This document shows positions 12,901-26,000 of a stretch of 64,000 bases of DNA, piece by piece. The notes under the pieces were generated by a model that was not told where the DNA came from, did no database searches, and saw only the letters and a program-made list of their open reading frames with translations. The stretch is from Nectonema munidae (Eukaryota > Nematomorpha > Nectonematoida > Nectonematidae): contig JAUIRK010000884.1 of the NCBI GenBank assembly GCA_030549495.1, positions 186,001-250,000 of the forward strand, given 5' to 3'. A program made the translations under genes and the position numbers. Positions within the stretch are counted from its first letter, which is position 1; each line of letters opens with the position of its first letter.

Positions 12901-13719
12901 GTTGGTTTTATTGATTTAAAAAATTAATTTCGTTTTTAATTTAGTTAAATTCGGAATTTTTTTTAAATAAAAACGCTTTGTTATTACATTATTCTTTTAG
13001 AGTGAGTAAATACAAAAAGAGTTAAAGACAATTAATTATAAATAAAAAAAAATTATATTCAAGACATAAGTTCGTTCTGCATGGCGCCGGTAATAGCGAG
13101 TTTAAAGACAAAACGTAATCAGCTAATAATAAATAGTCAGCTTTAAGTATGGCTTCTCTTAAAATGATGCCACCCAAAATTTATAACTGTTTTGCTTATT
13201 CTTTGACACAAAGCAGGAAATTTGTGCCTTAGCACTAAAATGAGGAGCTGCGTAATTTGGGGACATATGTCCTTTTATTTCGCAGTTCCACAAGTTTGAG
13301 TATTCGAATTTTAAGACTTGTAAGTAACACTTCATGCAACGTTTGCATTTGCCATTTTACTCCATTTTATCTTTCAATAAAATATTCTTTTGTCTCTTTT
13401 TTCGTTGATATTCAAAACAATTCTTTATTTTGCGCTTTTAGGCGTTTCGATAAAAATATCCGTTTGTTCTCGTGTTGACAATAAAGCAAGTAACGGAAGT
13501 TACTTCTATCGTTTTGTCATAAAACATGAGGCAAATGGAAATACAGTGGGATGGAAAAGTTCATGTTAAATACAAAGTATATAGTATATTCATAGAATAA
13601 GAAAAAGTTAAAAGTAGAGCGATAAATCGGCAGGAAACAAAAACAGGCATACACGTGAGAGCTACTCTGAAAAAAACACGAAATAGAGGGAAACAAAAAT
13701 GGCGTGAAATTAGCGCCAT
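9946..13719. other. Spacer between two convergent genes
   Basis: AT-rich DNA with no gene that I can support. A possible acceptor (ctcccctttttacatttag, near 12365) precedes an open frame to 12508 that contains KNFGKVEMASQKHLDAQI. It could be an extra exon, but there is no second splice site or resemblance to support it. Apart from the hAT-like end at 10529, no mobile element is clear. Confidence 0.4.
10529..10600. mobile_element. hAT-like element end (fragment)
   Basis: The sequence CAGGAGTCGGCAACG followed by a GTGCCAAGCG/GGCACGC motif resembles the terminal repeat of widespread hAT MITEs that begin CAGGGGTCGGCAA. The matching inverted end was not found nearby, so this is probably a truncated copy. 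Confidence 0.4.
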
Positions 13720-13725
13720 TTTATT
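13720..13725 (-). promoter_or_regulatory. Polyadenylation signal AATAAA for Lclat1
   Basis: AATAAA reads on the minus strand about 75 bases past the Lclat1 stop codon, a normal position for a cleavage/polyadenylation signal. Confidence 0.6.
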
Positions 13726-13799
13726 AATGTGTAATATCGCTGAAATTATGTGTGCCATTATGCGCGGTTAAGTCTGTCTATTTGAATAAATTGAAATGG

Positions 13800-14053
13800 C
13801 TAGAACTTTATGATGAAGATTTCCAAACCAGTGAGAAAGTGTGTGAAAAAGAGAAACGCGAGGATGATGGTGGCCGTGTAGTAGCGGATGGCGTTAGAGC
13901 GATAAAGCAGGAAGAAGATTGTGAGAATGAAGAGGAGCCAGAAGAGAAAAATGGATGCTGCAAAGCACAAGGACCATGGAGAGGCAAAGGATGTTTCTGT
14001 GCAAATGCTGGACATTTTTTCTGCCTTGTAGTTTGAAGTCTCGTTCATAAGCG
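13800..14053 (-). CDS. Lclat1: Lclat1 exon 6 (C-terminal membrane segments, stop)
   Basis: After the acceptor cacttcttttgatag, the exon supplies LMNETSNYKAEKM and then two hydrophobic runs, CFAASIFLFWLLFILTIFFL and ATIILAFLFFTHFLTGLEIF, ending IIKF-stop at 13802-13800. The vertebrate protein also ends with paired membrane segments and a GGLEIIELA block matching TGLEIFIIKF. Phase matches exon 5 (G+CG gives Ala). Confidence 0.87.
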
Positions 14054-17000
14054 CTATCAAAAGAAGTGACACGAGTTTACACATGTTTCCTTATTCTGAA
14101 AGCACAAAGAAAGAACAACTCTTGACAATTAAAGACTACAGTCTGTCCTGAGTAGGGTTGCAGAGTGCGAAATGCAGGAGCACAGCGGCGACTCTGACTT
14201 CTATTCTTTGGTCCACATTTTATAGAATATTGGATAGCGTAAATTTGAAAAAATTATGGGGAGATCAGGGTTATTGCTAATAGTACGGGTAAAAAAAGAT
14301 AAATAGAAACATATTTTGAAATTTTATAAGTCGGAGTCAGAGATTTCAATTCCGACTCCCATTTCTATCGTAGCTTCTTCAATTCCGACTCAAACTCCGC
14401 AATCCTGTAAAAAAAATTTACTAAAAAAGATTTTAAAAAACATTAAAATACCCGATCGGTATCCAACACAACACCTCACATACAAGAAAACTAATGGTGC
14501 TAAAAAAATTAATTTATCTTTCAAGAGGATATCACCAAGTACCAATATCTGAAGAAGACATACAGAAAACAGCTTCGGTCAATGTGAATTCCCTCGAATG
14601 AGATTAAGACTTAAAAATGCAACTCTAGTTTTTCCAAGGATATTAATGAACGCTTCATTTCACGAACTGTGCTTTTGTATATTTGGATGATATACTAATA
14701 GCAAGCAAGTTTTATGGCGCTTGAAATATTAGGATTTGTTATCCGCAGAGAAAAACGCATGCTTGGCAAAGATTCACTAAGTTTTTTAAACGCCAATCTC
14801 GAGAAAAGGCGCTGTTCAAAAAATTTTAAGGTAAAAGCCATGTAGGAATTTGAAAAACTTTCAACTGTTCATGAACTACAGAGATTCATTCCTCATTGTA
14901 TAGAAATCGATCTTTCTCTTAACAATCAAAAAAACTTTGTTCGAATCCTTCATTGGGAGCTGTCTTTAATAGACCCAAATATTTACGAGTATATCTTTTT
15001 CGAACATTCATTATAAAACGCTGAAATTCGCCTGTCCACTGATGATTTAAATGTGGCAGTTAGTGCTACACTAGAACAATTACACGTAGATATTTGGAAA
15101 CCAATTTCACTTTTCAGTGGACAGTTGAGAAAATTAGAGAACAATTATAGCGCATTTGAAAGTGAGTTGCTTGCATATCTGCCCATAAAGCATTTTAGTA
15201 ACATGTTAGAAGCTAACAATTTCTAATCATTCCTGAAGAATTTGAAAAACAAATCTTTGATATCATTCACAAATAAAAGTTGAAGACATACAAAAATTGA
15301 TTTGCTCCAAATTTGTTTGGAAACATATGAAGAAAAAACCCCAACACTAAACACTGTTTTTCTCAGCGATAAATCGATACAGTAGGGACCTTCTCATGAA
15401 TTCACTCATATCTTTACGCTAATTGATCGAACAACACGTTGCGTCAGAAATTCTATAAAAACAAGAGTCCGCCTGCGTTTTAATTAAAACTATATTCTCG
15501 TTTTTGAGTACATGATAATGCTACATCAGATACCTCATCCACATGGAAAGGAATAGCAGAAAGAATTGGAGTAAAGAAAAAGCACACAACAGTTTATCAT
15601 CCGCGATCAAATGAGATGATTCTTCGCTCTCTCAAAAACTAGTTGAAACAAAGTAAGTGAAGAATTGGCTACACTCGTAAGCCAGTGGAAAACGTTGAAA
15701 AAGTTTCCTGCTTCTCCGGTAAAGAATGTTTATGGATTGCCTTTGATAAAAGTGCAATTGAAAAATTCTTGCAAACAACTACAACTCACCATGGTACCAA
15801 AAAAGGAGATAATAAAGAACTTCTTAAAAGAGAATGAATTTTTGATCGTCAATAAGAAGAGCTATATCTCGTCCGTATAAGGTAATAAGTAGAAAGGCGC
15901 GGTTTTTGAAATTAAAAATGGAGAAAGCAAGGAAATGTATCAATAGAGCGATTAAAAGTAGCATATTAGGATTCACCGATCACATGTTTCATTTAAAGCT
16001 TCGAAGCAAGAAGGACTTCTTAAAATTGAAATGGCAATTCTTGTGGAGAGCCATGTGGTAGTGGAAATTCTTTCAAACCCTAGCTACAGAAAGACATTAT
16101 AATCTGTCTCGCTAACACACTTTTTTACGCAAATAAGCAAGGAAAGTGATTAAACATAATGTATTTTACCACAACAATAATATATTTTGTTTTCTAGATA
16201 AAGGATTTCTCTTTACTTGTTCAAGCTACACAAGCACTTGTCATTTTGAGAGTGAACTGATACAAACCTGACACGTTTTTCCTTCTTACCCTTTTTTATA
16301 GCATTTAAATTTTGGAGCTTACCCGAAATGAAAAGTGATCGATCTTGAAAAAAGCAATCAGGCTTGTTTTCAATAAATCGACTGCAATGCCAAACTTCCA
16401 CCCTGTTATCGCTCCCTTTTTAATTCTGAATTCACTCAATGTTAGTGAATTAAATTTGATAATCTCATTGTGATTTAGATGTTAAAGATTTAGAGTGTGC
16501 AAATTTTATAAAAACTGGTTAATGCAATCGAAAGCATACATTAATTATCCCTATAGATAGAGTATTTCAAAAAAAGTAAAGGAATTATTTCCAATTATTA
16601 TAGATAGATCCATATGTAATATTAAAAATGTTATGCTCGTAGAATGCACTCAAATTTTTATGATGATAGCAGCCATGTAGCGTTTTAAGCTTTGTATTCT
16701 TTTAGTATAGCTTTTGTTGAGCCCTGGCTAAATGGGTATTAATCAAATAACTTGTCAAGATGTAACCTAGAAAATACGCCATGTTACAAAGATAAATCTC
16801 TCTAGAGAATCCAAGCCTCAAAGCTTTCGGCATAATGAAACATCTTCCTTCGAATTAATGCAGTTTATCCATTTTTTACATCTGATATGCCATATTTGTT
16901 TTTATGATGTTTTTGACATTATCTAAATTCTCTTATTCCATCTTATTTGAAGAAAAAACATTTTTTACAGTTTTTCTCATAAAAGTCCTTAATGGATTTT

Positions 17001-20000
17001 TTAAAAATATCTTTGGTTCATTTACTTTATGTTGTAGTGATATCTAAAAAATGACTTTAATTTTTTATTTCTCACATCTCTACGATTAGATACAGTGTCA
17101 TTTACTTCAAAGATTTAAATTTTTAATTGAAATTAGCTTCTAAAATCTTTTAAAATCAGTTTAACCAATAGAACTAGGATTTTGCCCTAAAAAGATATTT
17201 TAACTTTAAGAAACACTGCCTCCTTATAAACGAGTGCGCATCAAATCTGTGTATTTAGGACAAAGAGAAAAGGATTTCAATCAAAGAGAAAAGTTTTTGA
17301 AGTACGGAACTCCTATATATTCATACGCTTCAGAAACAAGGGCTTTTCTCTTCCCACTTAGTGTTCGAAATGGGAAGAGTGGTGCGAGTGGTTAAAATAA
17401 ACAAGAGATTACCAGACAAACGTTTAAAGGTATTTGAGTCTGAAGATTTAGAGAGAATCTTTTGCTCTTCACAAAAAAGATCGCTTTGTTTGCCGCCATC
17501 TTCGTCTGACGTCATTTCTGTAGCAAGGTTTGTGCCGTAGACACGCGCCAACTGTTTATCCTTTTCAAGCCATAGGTTGCGGCACCACGCACTGAGTTCC
17601 TCCTGCTCCGTGGGAACATCCTGCAAGCAGTGATCTTTGAGGGTGAATGCGATGCAATCCGGATACTCCCCACGATGAAAACACCCTTCTGGGTAGTGAA
17701 ATGTACTGTTAGGGTACACAACCATCACATCCACCAACTTGTCAAGCATTTTCACTAGTGCAAAAAGTAATAAAAATTTTATACACAGCACAAAAGTAGA
17801 ATAAATTATGTAACAAAAAAGGTAAGAATCATTCCATTTTAGAGATAAAATAAAAATATAACTTTCTAAAAAGACAGGAAACAGGATTAAATTGTTTATC
17901 GTTCGCGGGGGCCAGTGCACGGAAAAGGGCATTTCAACAGCATAGCACTTTTTCTGTCGAGTGCTCTGATAAAGATATATCCTTTCCTGCCCAGCGCCCC
18001 CTTTGTCCGTTCACCTCATGGGAATGTTAAATGTGCGTGCATGAGACTGAGAAGAGGGAATGAAGAATACATGCAATAAGAGCCTTTTTGAAATGGACAT
18101 GCCATCGTCCGAAAAGTGGCTGGTGTGCAGCGATGAATCATGTGACGGATGCATTGAAAAGGGAAATTCTAAACGCATTCTTATTTATAGACGCGTTATT
18201 TTTCTCCTTAGGAAGGCTTCAACCAAAGACCAAATATCAAGTGAAGGGTTTTTATATCATTTCAAATCTTGGATCTAAGAACTACTTTATATTTCATATT
18301 GAACTAACTAATTGCATCAAACGATTTTGCGTTTATTAGTAGTTTATCCTACTTGAATACACCGTTACAAGTGCATACTATTTTCTGAATTATAGCTTTT
18401 TTAACCAGAGTCGGAGTGTGAAAAGAAATGTTATCTCAGAATCTCCTAAAGTTAGAACATTGAGTAAAAAATTTTGATTGTATCTTTTTATTTCTTTGCG
18501 CCTATATAAAATTATTATTTCAATTCTTCAAGTACCAACATTAATCCTTATGTGGTATTAACTCATTTGCATCTGTAGGCACGAAAAGTAAAGATATTTG
18601 CTTCCGATTAATTTAATGCTTAATATCGATTAAATACTAAAGATCATTTAAAGTTAAAGAATTCTCCTGACACATTTGATCGACAGTGCATATAAATCCG
18701 GCTTTTATTTTATTTGAGAGCTTTCTCCTCTTACTTTATATTTCAACTTTTGATTTTTTGAGATAAACGTAGCAGAAAGAAATGTCCTCATAAATTAAAT
18801 AGTAAATAACTTTTGGCATGTATCGGGAGTGTAAGAGTGCGTGCCATACATTCTATATGTGTTCTGTTTCAAAAGATGTTTCTTCATAATAAGAATCTAG
18901 TGCGAATATGGCTTAATTTTCAGAACAAATAATAAAAACAATCGCAGCTAAATGTTAGTGAGTATGGCCAGGTGAATTCGGACTTGTGGAGATTACAAGT
19001 ACAGATATTTTACAATTACTTGGAGGCGACGTTGGGGTCGAGCGTTTTACTCTCGGATAAAGAAGGATCACTTTCTTTAAAAAGTAACAATGACCGCTCT
19101 TCTAATTCAACGTTTCCTAGTCTTAGGTATACTTCCTTGACTCCCGTAATATGGCAAGAAACTGTTCCTTTATTGGTGAAACGAGCACGAATTCAAGAAA
19201 GCGCAAGACCAATATATTTTAATGGCCTAAACTGAGTTTATCAAAACATAGCCCAAGAATTGGAAACGGTTATATAAAAAAAGGTCATTAACTTTCATAA
19301 AAGATCATCTTTACTTCAAAGAATGTTTAAGTTTTTTCGAATAGATTTTTAAAACACATATCCAAAAATTATGTATTAGGCGTAAGCCCTGAAAATGTGA
19401 TTCACGAGAAAAGCAGCCAATAAAAAGATTCAGGACAAAAACACACGTTATTCCCTGTATTTTTATTTCAATGTATATCGCACGCATTTTAGCAGTTTAT
19501 TTTTTATGACGTATATATCATCTAAATATGTTTTTTGACTTGTTCAATTTTATAAATTAAATAAGCAATCTTTAAATCGGTACCTCTAATTTTTATAACA
19601 CTTGGAAGTATATAAGCGAAAAGTTTATACAAATTGAAGTCACATGTAATACCAATACGTTGCAATCAATAAAAAAAGAAAGAATAGAGGAAGTTATCGT
19701 GGAAAAATCTGAAAGGAGAAATACCAGGAAAGAAAAGGAACGTTTATAACGTGAACAGTCTTCTGGAAATTCTTTCTAGGCCACTTAAATTGAAAAAAGT
19801 CATTTTAAAAGTGTTTTTGAGCGAGTAGAAAAAAGATGGGAGTTGTAAATTAAATTTAAATTATTCTTTCATTCCATTTAGAATGTGGATAAGTATTCCT
19901 TCATCCATTATGCTTATGTGCAAATGATTTTAGGAAGATTCATTGAATGCATGAGACTACATTTGTGTGTATTTATTCGCTTACTCATACCGATTTCTCT

Positions 20001-23000
20001 ACATGGTACAGACTTAGCATGATTCAAATTCATTCAGTTGAAACAATTTTTGGACTGAATGATTAATTTTGAGCATCGTTTTTCCATTTACTATCCCCAT
20101 TGAAGCAGGGCGTTGAACAAGTTGGTGAAGAGCTATGGGGGAAATGTGCGCAAAGCAAAGGCTCGAGTTTGTCATCATCAAAAATATTCATCTTACTGCT
20201 TTGCATTGTAGAAAAAATGTGGGTGAATCCTGTGGTTCTAACATTCAGAAGATGCTGCAGAGGGGGAAGGGAGTTTCTTAGGCCATATTCTTCACTTTTC
20301 AAATGCGTCTTCTCGGTAAAATCAGTTCCTTCGGGAAAGAGAAGCACCTAAAAAGTTGGAAAAGAAAAAAAAGTACTTTGCGGAAAAAAGCTGGGGTTAG
20401 TTGTTAAGTTTCTTACTTTAAAGTTTTTAGCAGTCCTGTCCAAAAAGGAGATGTGTTGATTCAAAAGCTCTTCATCTTGCTTCCAATCCCTCTTTAAAAA
20501 GATGAAAGCTATGCATTGCATTGCCCATCCTAAGAAACAGCAAAAATAGATACATACACGGATCACTTTACAGAAATCCTAGAATTGAGATGAAAAAGAC
20601 ATTATTTTATTTTTCAGAATAATTTTTACACGTGGAATCACTTAAAGGTCCTTATTTTATCTATTACGCTATATAATAAGTCATCCGATTATAGAAAATT
20701 TACAGTGTGTAGTGAGCTAGGCATAGCTTAACATAATTATCGAAACTCACCGCAGGGTTTCTCAACCGGGGTCCACAGGCGAAATATTAAAAATTAGTGG
20801 GTCCACAAGGATATTTTGGTGGTCCATGAAGAAAACCAGCTCATAACGGTTTTTATTTTAAAAAGTTAATTTTTCGTTATAATTTTCACTTAAAATCATA
20901 TTATAATTGATTTAAATTCAATTTGCTTTCATTTCAATATGAATTCTAATTATATACTCTTTTCTTTATTATAACCTAAAAATATTAAAATAAAATGTTT
21001 TTGATGTCCAATTTTTATGAAGGGGTCCACCAAGAAAAAAAGAAGAGAAAAGGGGTCCATGGGTATAAAAAGGTTGAGAAGCACTGGTCTAGAGGAATGT
21101 TTCTAAAATTTTGGCTTTTCATTGTGTCGAGATTTCGTGATAAATACTTTATTAACATAACATTTTGGGAAATCGTTAGAAAATAATAGAAATCGTAAAC
21201 AATTGAGTTTATTGATAAATTTATATTTGAAAAAGCTCGCAGCAAGCAACAAAGCAATTAAAAATTACTATTTAAATTAATTCCATCTCAACTTTAGAAG
21301 TCGGAAATTAAAACAAAGAGAAAATATATATAATATTTAGTTTAAGTAAGTTGACTGTAGCCGTTCAAACAAAATGAAAAAAAAATATAAAAAAATGAAA
21401 ATGTTCAATCAATAGATAATCTTTGATGATGACGAAAGGCAAATTACCTAATTAATTTTTCAAATAGGCAAAGGATGAAGATTGGTGAAGTCGCGGAAAT
21501 TGAGCTGGTTGTTAGGAAACCAAAGCACTTGAAAATTAATATGGGATACGTGAAGAACATATATATCCAATAGGAGCGAGTAGTCATTTTAGAGATAGCG
21601 TAACAGAAGTAAGAAGATATTTCTCACTTACTTCAATGAAATACGGTGAAAGATAAGTCTACACTGCAAAATGAGTGTGTAACCACAAATTTTTAAACAG
21701 AGGAATACTGAAAAAGTTTTACACTGTTGAAAAAGCCTCAAATTCAATAGTATTCTTCGCTTAACGACGACTCAGAGTTACGACGGCCTCTTAAAAATAG
21801 TCATAAATAATAAAAAATAAAGAAAGTAGTGAGTGAATGAGTGCGTGTATGGGTGTGAGGTGGGATGGGAGATGCTGCCTACGCTGTAGACTCGCTAACA
21901 TACGACCACAAGGAGGCACATCGCTGAGTTGTGAGTGTTTGTATGTTCGCGAGTCTAGAGCGTAGGCAGCATCTCCCATCCCACACACGAACACGCACGC
22001 AATCACTCACTACTCAGTCGCAAATCTACCACGCTGCCAACCGTTTACGAAAAATTATCTTCAGTAACTATAAAAATACAACTTTATCCCTTAGTGATGA
22101 CTGTGAAAGTTTCAGTGCATACTTCCCCCTCACGTGACTTAAGGTTGTTGAAAATACTCAGTGCCTTGCTTTGAATTGTGAATAAACTTACTGGAATATT
22201 TTTATCGAGATGATCATCAATCCAATTGGAAAGCAATTTCTCCATCTCATGAATCAATCCTTTTCCATACCTAGTTAACAATGCGTTGTATCCTGTTGAT
22301 GATATAGCCATTTCTTTTATTTTGTTTTTGTCATTAATGATGGTAGAGACCGTTGAATGTGAAAAGCCATAACTGCTAGCCATAGCTTGAACTCGTTTAC
22401 CTCCTTCGTACTCCTCTATTATCTTCATCTTCATATCTAGATCGATTGCTTTCCTTTGCTTCTTTGGAGCAGATCCAGCAGGAGAAAGTGTAGTTTACAA
22501 GCACACATTGCCAGTTTATTACCGTGCAAATGCAAAGGCATGGATGACTCAACTTCTATTTGAAGACTGGTTTATCAATTGCTTCGTGCCTGAATCCAGA
22601 CAATATTGCCTTGAAAAAGACATCCCATTCAAGATCCTGCTTCTTCTTGATCATGCTCCGGGCCACCCCAAACATATTGGAGACCTACATCCAAATGTGA
22701 AAGTTGTCTTCCTTCCAAAAAACACCACTTCAATCCTTCAACCCATGGATCAGGGAGCAATTTGTACATTTAAAGCACATTATCTGCGCATCACTTTTGC
22801 CAAGGCAGTAGCTGCAACAGAGAACGACGAGATGAATCTTCGGGAATTCTGGAGGGACTACAACATTTTGAAATGCATCAAGCATATTGATGAAGCTTGG
22901 AAGCAAGTGACAGAAAAGGGTGTGCAAGGTATATGGAAAAAATGCCTTAAAGGATATGTGAATAATTTTAATGAAGAAAATTCGGAAGTGATAAATAAGA

Positions 23001-26000
23001 AAATTGTTGATCTTGCAGTTGGAAGTGGACTCTGATGATGTACACAAGAGTTAGTTGACTATGTTGAAGGGGAGTTAAGTAATGAAGATTTGTTAGAGTT
23101 AGAAGAACAGCGAAAACTAGAAGTAGAAAAAGAAAAATCTGAAGAGGTACAAAAGAAGTTTACTGCAAAAGGCTTAGCAAGTGCATTTGCAAAGATAAAT
23201 GAGGCTATGTTGGAAATTGTAGGTCCACGCTTTGAAAAAGTTGAGAGAAACATGAATGAAACACTCAAATGTAATCGTGAGATCTACGATCACAAAAAGA
23301 GACAGACGACTCAGATGTCGATTATAGGTTTTATTAGAAAAGCTAAATCTCCAAGTGTTAGTTTTCCTTCCCCCACCTCGTCAGTCTCACACCCACAAAC
23401 CGCAGACTCTTTCCTACTCGGGCTCTCACGTGAGCATGGTTTAAACCTCGAAGACTCTGGGCCCTCTAGTGAGCGTAATGAAGACATCGACGACCCAGAT
23501 GCAATTCCAGAAAGCGAGAAATTCGAAGGCTTTAATTTATGAATTGTTCATGATTTTTTCAGTGTTTCAAAACATAAAATACTGTAATCTCTTTATTTAT
23601 GTACAGTATGTACATTAGGGTGTACCACGCCATTAGGGTAAAAAATGAAGTTTTGAATTTATAAGCGCACACATGCTCAGTCGAATCTCCCATATAAAAT
23701 AAGCATTTAGGCCAAATTTGAGTAAATTTTAACATCAAAAAGTCACCTCTCAAGGAAGGGACATTTTACTCAATTTATATCATTTTTTAATATTGGTCCA
23801 GAAATTGCTCGGTGTCGTTTTTTTCGTTTGCTGCTGTTCGGTTATGTTTTGACATGATTTTTTGCGTTATGTTGTCAGGTACAACGAACTAATACGAGTA
23901 TAATAGAATAGCAGGCTGAAAATTTTCATTATATATCTTTGTAAGACACAATAAAGGTATTACTTTTATTCATGAATTGTGTATAGATAGGTACATATAT
24001 TTTTAATTCCCTGCATTAAGTGACTCTCCTTTTTATTGGTCAATTTATTTCATATAATTTTGTGCATTTTTAGATACAAGGGTTTTATTTTTTCAGGAAT
24101 TTTTAATTCTGTTTTTTTTTATTTAAACGAGCATATTGTTATTTAAAGCATTAGTCAAGATACTCTGCCCCAGAATGACATCAACAAGAGGTCGTGAAAC
24201 TATTTTTCTTGTTCGCTTTCCTTCTGAAACTGATTTTGAAGATTGTAAGCAACTCCCAACCCAGAAAAGTGTGTTAGGAAGGTTGTTTTATTATATCAAG
24301 AAATTAAAAAAAACAATAAGTGAATCGTGTGGTCATGTGGCAGTGGAAGTTATCAAAATATGGGATATTGCAAGCCTGCCTACATCCCATAAACCCTATG
24401 TTATCAAGAAAATTCATTGCAGATGAAAATGTGCAAGGCTATTCTCCTCCATCATCTTTCGACAGTGGAGATGATGATGTCTTTGTGCCTGTTAGCGCTT
24501 CTTCAACTTCGAGTTACGCGCCTTCTTTGGCAAAGACTAAAAGTATTGAACACCCAAAAATGGTAATTGAAAGTACCGATTTTATAGCAGCTATAGATAG
24601 AACTGGAACATCCGTGAGGATAGACATGCATCTGGTAGCTCCTGCATTGATAGCTTACAGGATTGACGTTGATAAAATGAGCCTCTCTACATAGATCAAG
24701 AACCAAAGTGTGCTCGTCAATTGCTCAAGAAATTAAAGATGCATTAATCCCTATTACTGCATTAATAGGACATTTCGATAGGAAATTGCTTCCAGATGCT
24801 GATGGAGGCAAAACAAATGTTTCCCATAGTAATATCAGGAAAAAATGTTGAAAAATTTCTTGCAATCCACAAACTGTCACATGGAACTGGTGAAACTATT
24901 GGTAATACAGTTTTGAAAGTATTAGATGATTGGCCAGCGTGTTCACGTTGGGTTGCGGGATTATGTTTTGACACAACTGCAAGTAATACAGGAAACCAAA
25001 AAGGAGCGTGTTCATTGTTCAATTATTGAGAATAAAATTGATCGCCGGTTACTTAAAAAGAGAAGAGATTAGTGTATTTTTGGAAGAAGAAATAGCAAAG
25101 CAACAGGTCCAAGATTATCGAGAATTCCTGGAATTATGCTTAATTTTTATGGGCAAGCCACAGGTCCGAAAATTTAGATCTCCTGGGGTCTACCATAGAG
25201 CTCGTTGGATGGCAAAATGCATATATTGCCTCAAAATATATTTATTTAGGAGTAAATTTAAAATGACAATCTAGGAAGTTGAGAATTTATGGAGAATCTC
25301 TATTTTCATTGTCACCATCTATGTTAAAGCCTGGTTAACTTCTTCACACGCAGCAAATGCTCCAGTCAATGATTTTAAACTTTTGTGCCTTTTGGAAGAC
25401 TATGAAAAAGTTGATTGCAGTATTGCCATGACAGCTATGGGTAAATTAAAAAGACATCTCTGGTACCTCAGTGAAGATTTAGCCCCGTTGGCATTTTTTT
25501 CTAACCTCATAAATCTAAAAGAAAAAGAAATGATGCTTAACAATCTTAAAAAAAAACCTTTCAAAAGAGACATTAGACGCTTTGAGTGGAAGAAATCTTC
25601 TTTCAAGAACTTGCGAATTAAAGATTTTGTGACCAAATGATCACAAAATATTTTTCAAGAATTAAAACTCCCTATTCATATATGGAAGGATCTTACAGTA
25701 ACTGTTGGTAGTCTAAAAGTTGTAAACGACACAGCTGAAAGAGCAGTAGCATTGGTAACTGATTTTCACTCAATTCTCACCACGAAGGAAGAGGACAAGC
25801 CATTTATTTTCCAAGTAGTAGAGTACCACAGAAATTCAGTTGGTCATCCAAATAAAAGCACCTATAGTTAATTTTAATTTTTTATTGAATAAATAGAGGC
25901 TTTTTTCATTCTTACTAGTGTTTGCGTTATGATATCTTAAATAAAATCCATATGTCTTGACATCTTTTTTTTTCTTTAAAAAAGAATTTTTTGAGATGTT

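Noticed and set aside
13752-14036. Plus-strand 94-codon acidic open frame
   Set aside because: It is the antisense shadow of Lclat1 exon 6, whose hydrophobic codons read as Lys/Glu-rich on the other strand.
17755-17932. N-terminal hydrophobic part of the long minus-strand frame ending at 17330
   Set aside because: It lies upstream of the acceptor at 17755 and has no match to the acyltransferase family; it is intron read-through.
18972-19235. 87-codon plus-strand gene
   Set aside because: It lies inside Lclat1 intron 4, has no splice or promoter context and no recognisable domain.
20100-20351. Plus-strand 83-codon open frame
   Set aside because: Antisense shadow of Lclat1 exon 4 (FPEGT exon).
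22084-23542. Two divergent genes, one for a DNA-binding protein and one for an integrase-like protein
   Set aside because: Both parts are halves of one Tigger transposase; their divergence is due to an inversion.
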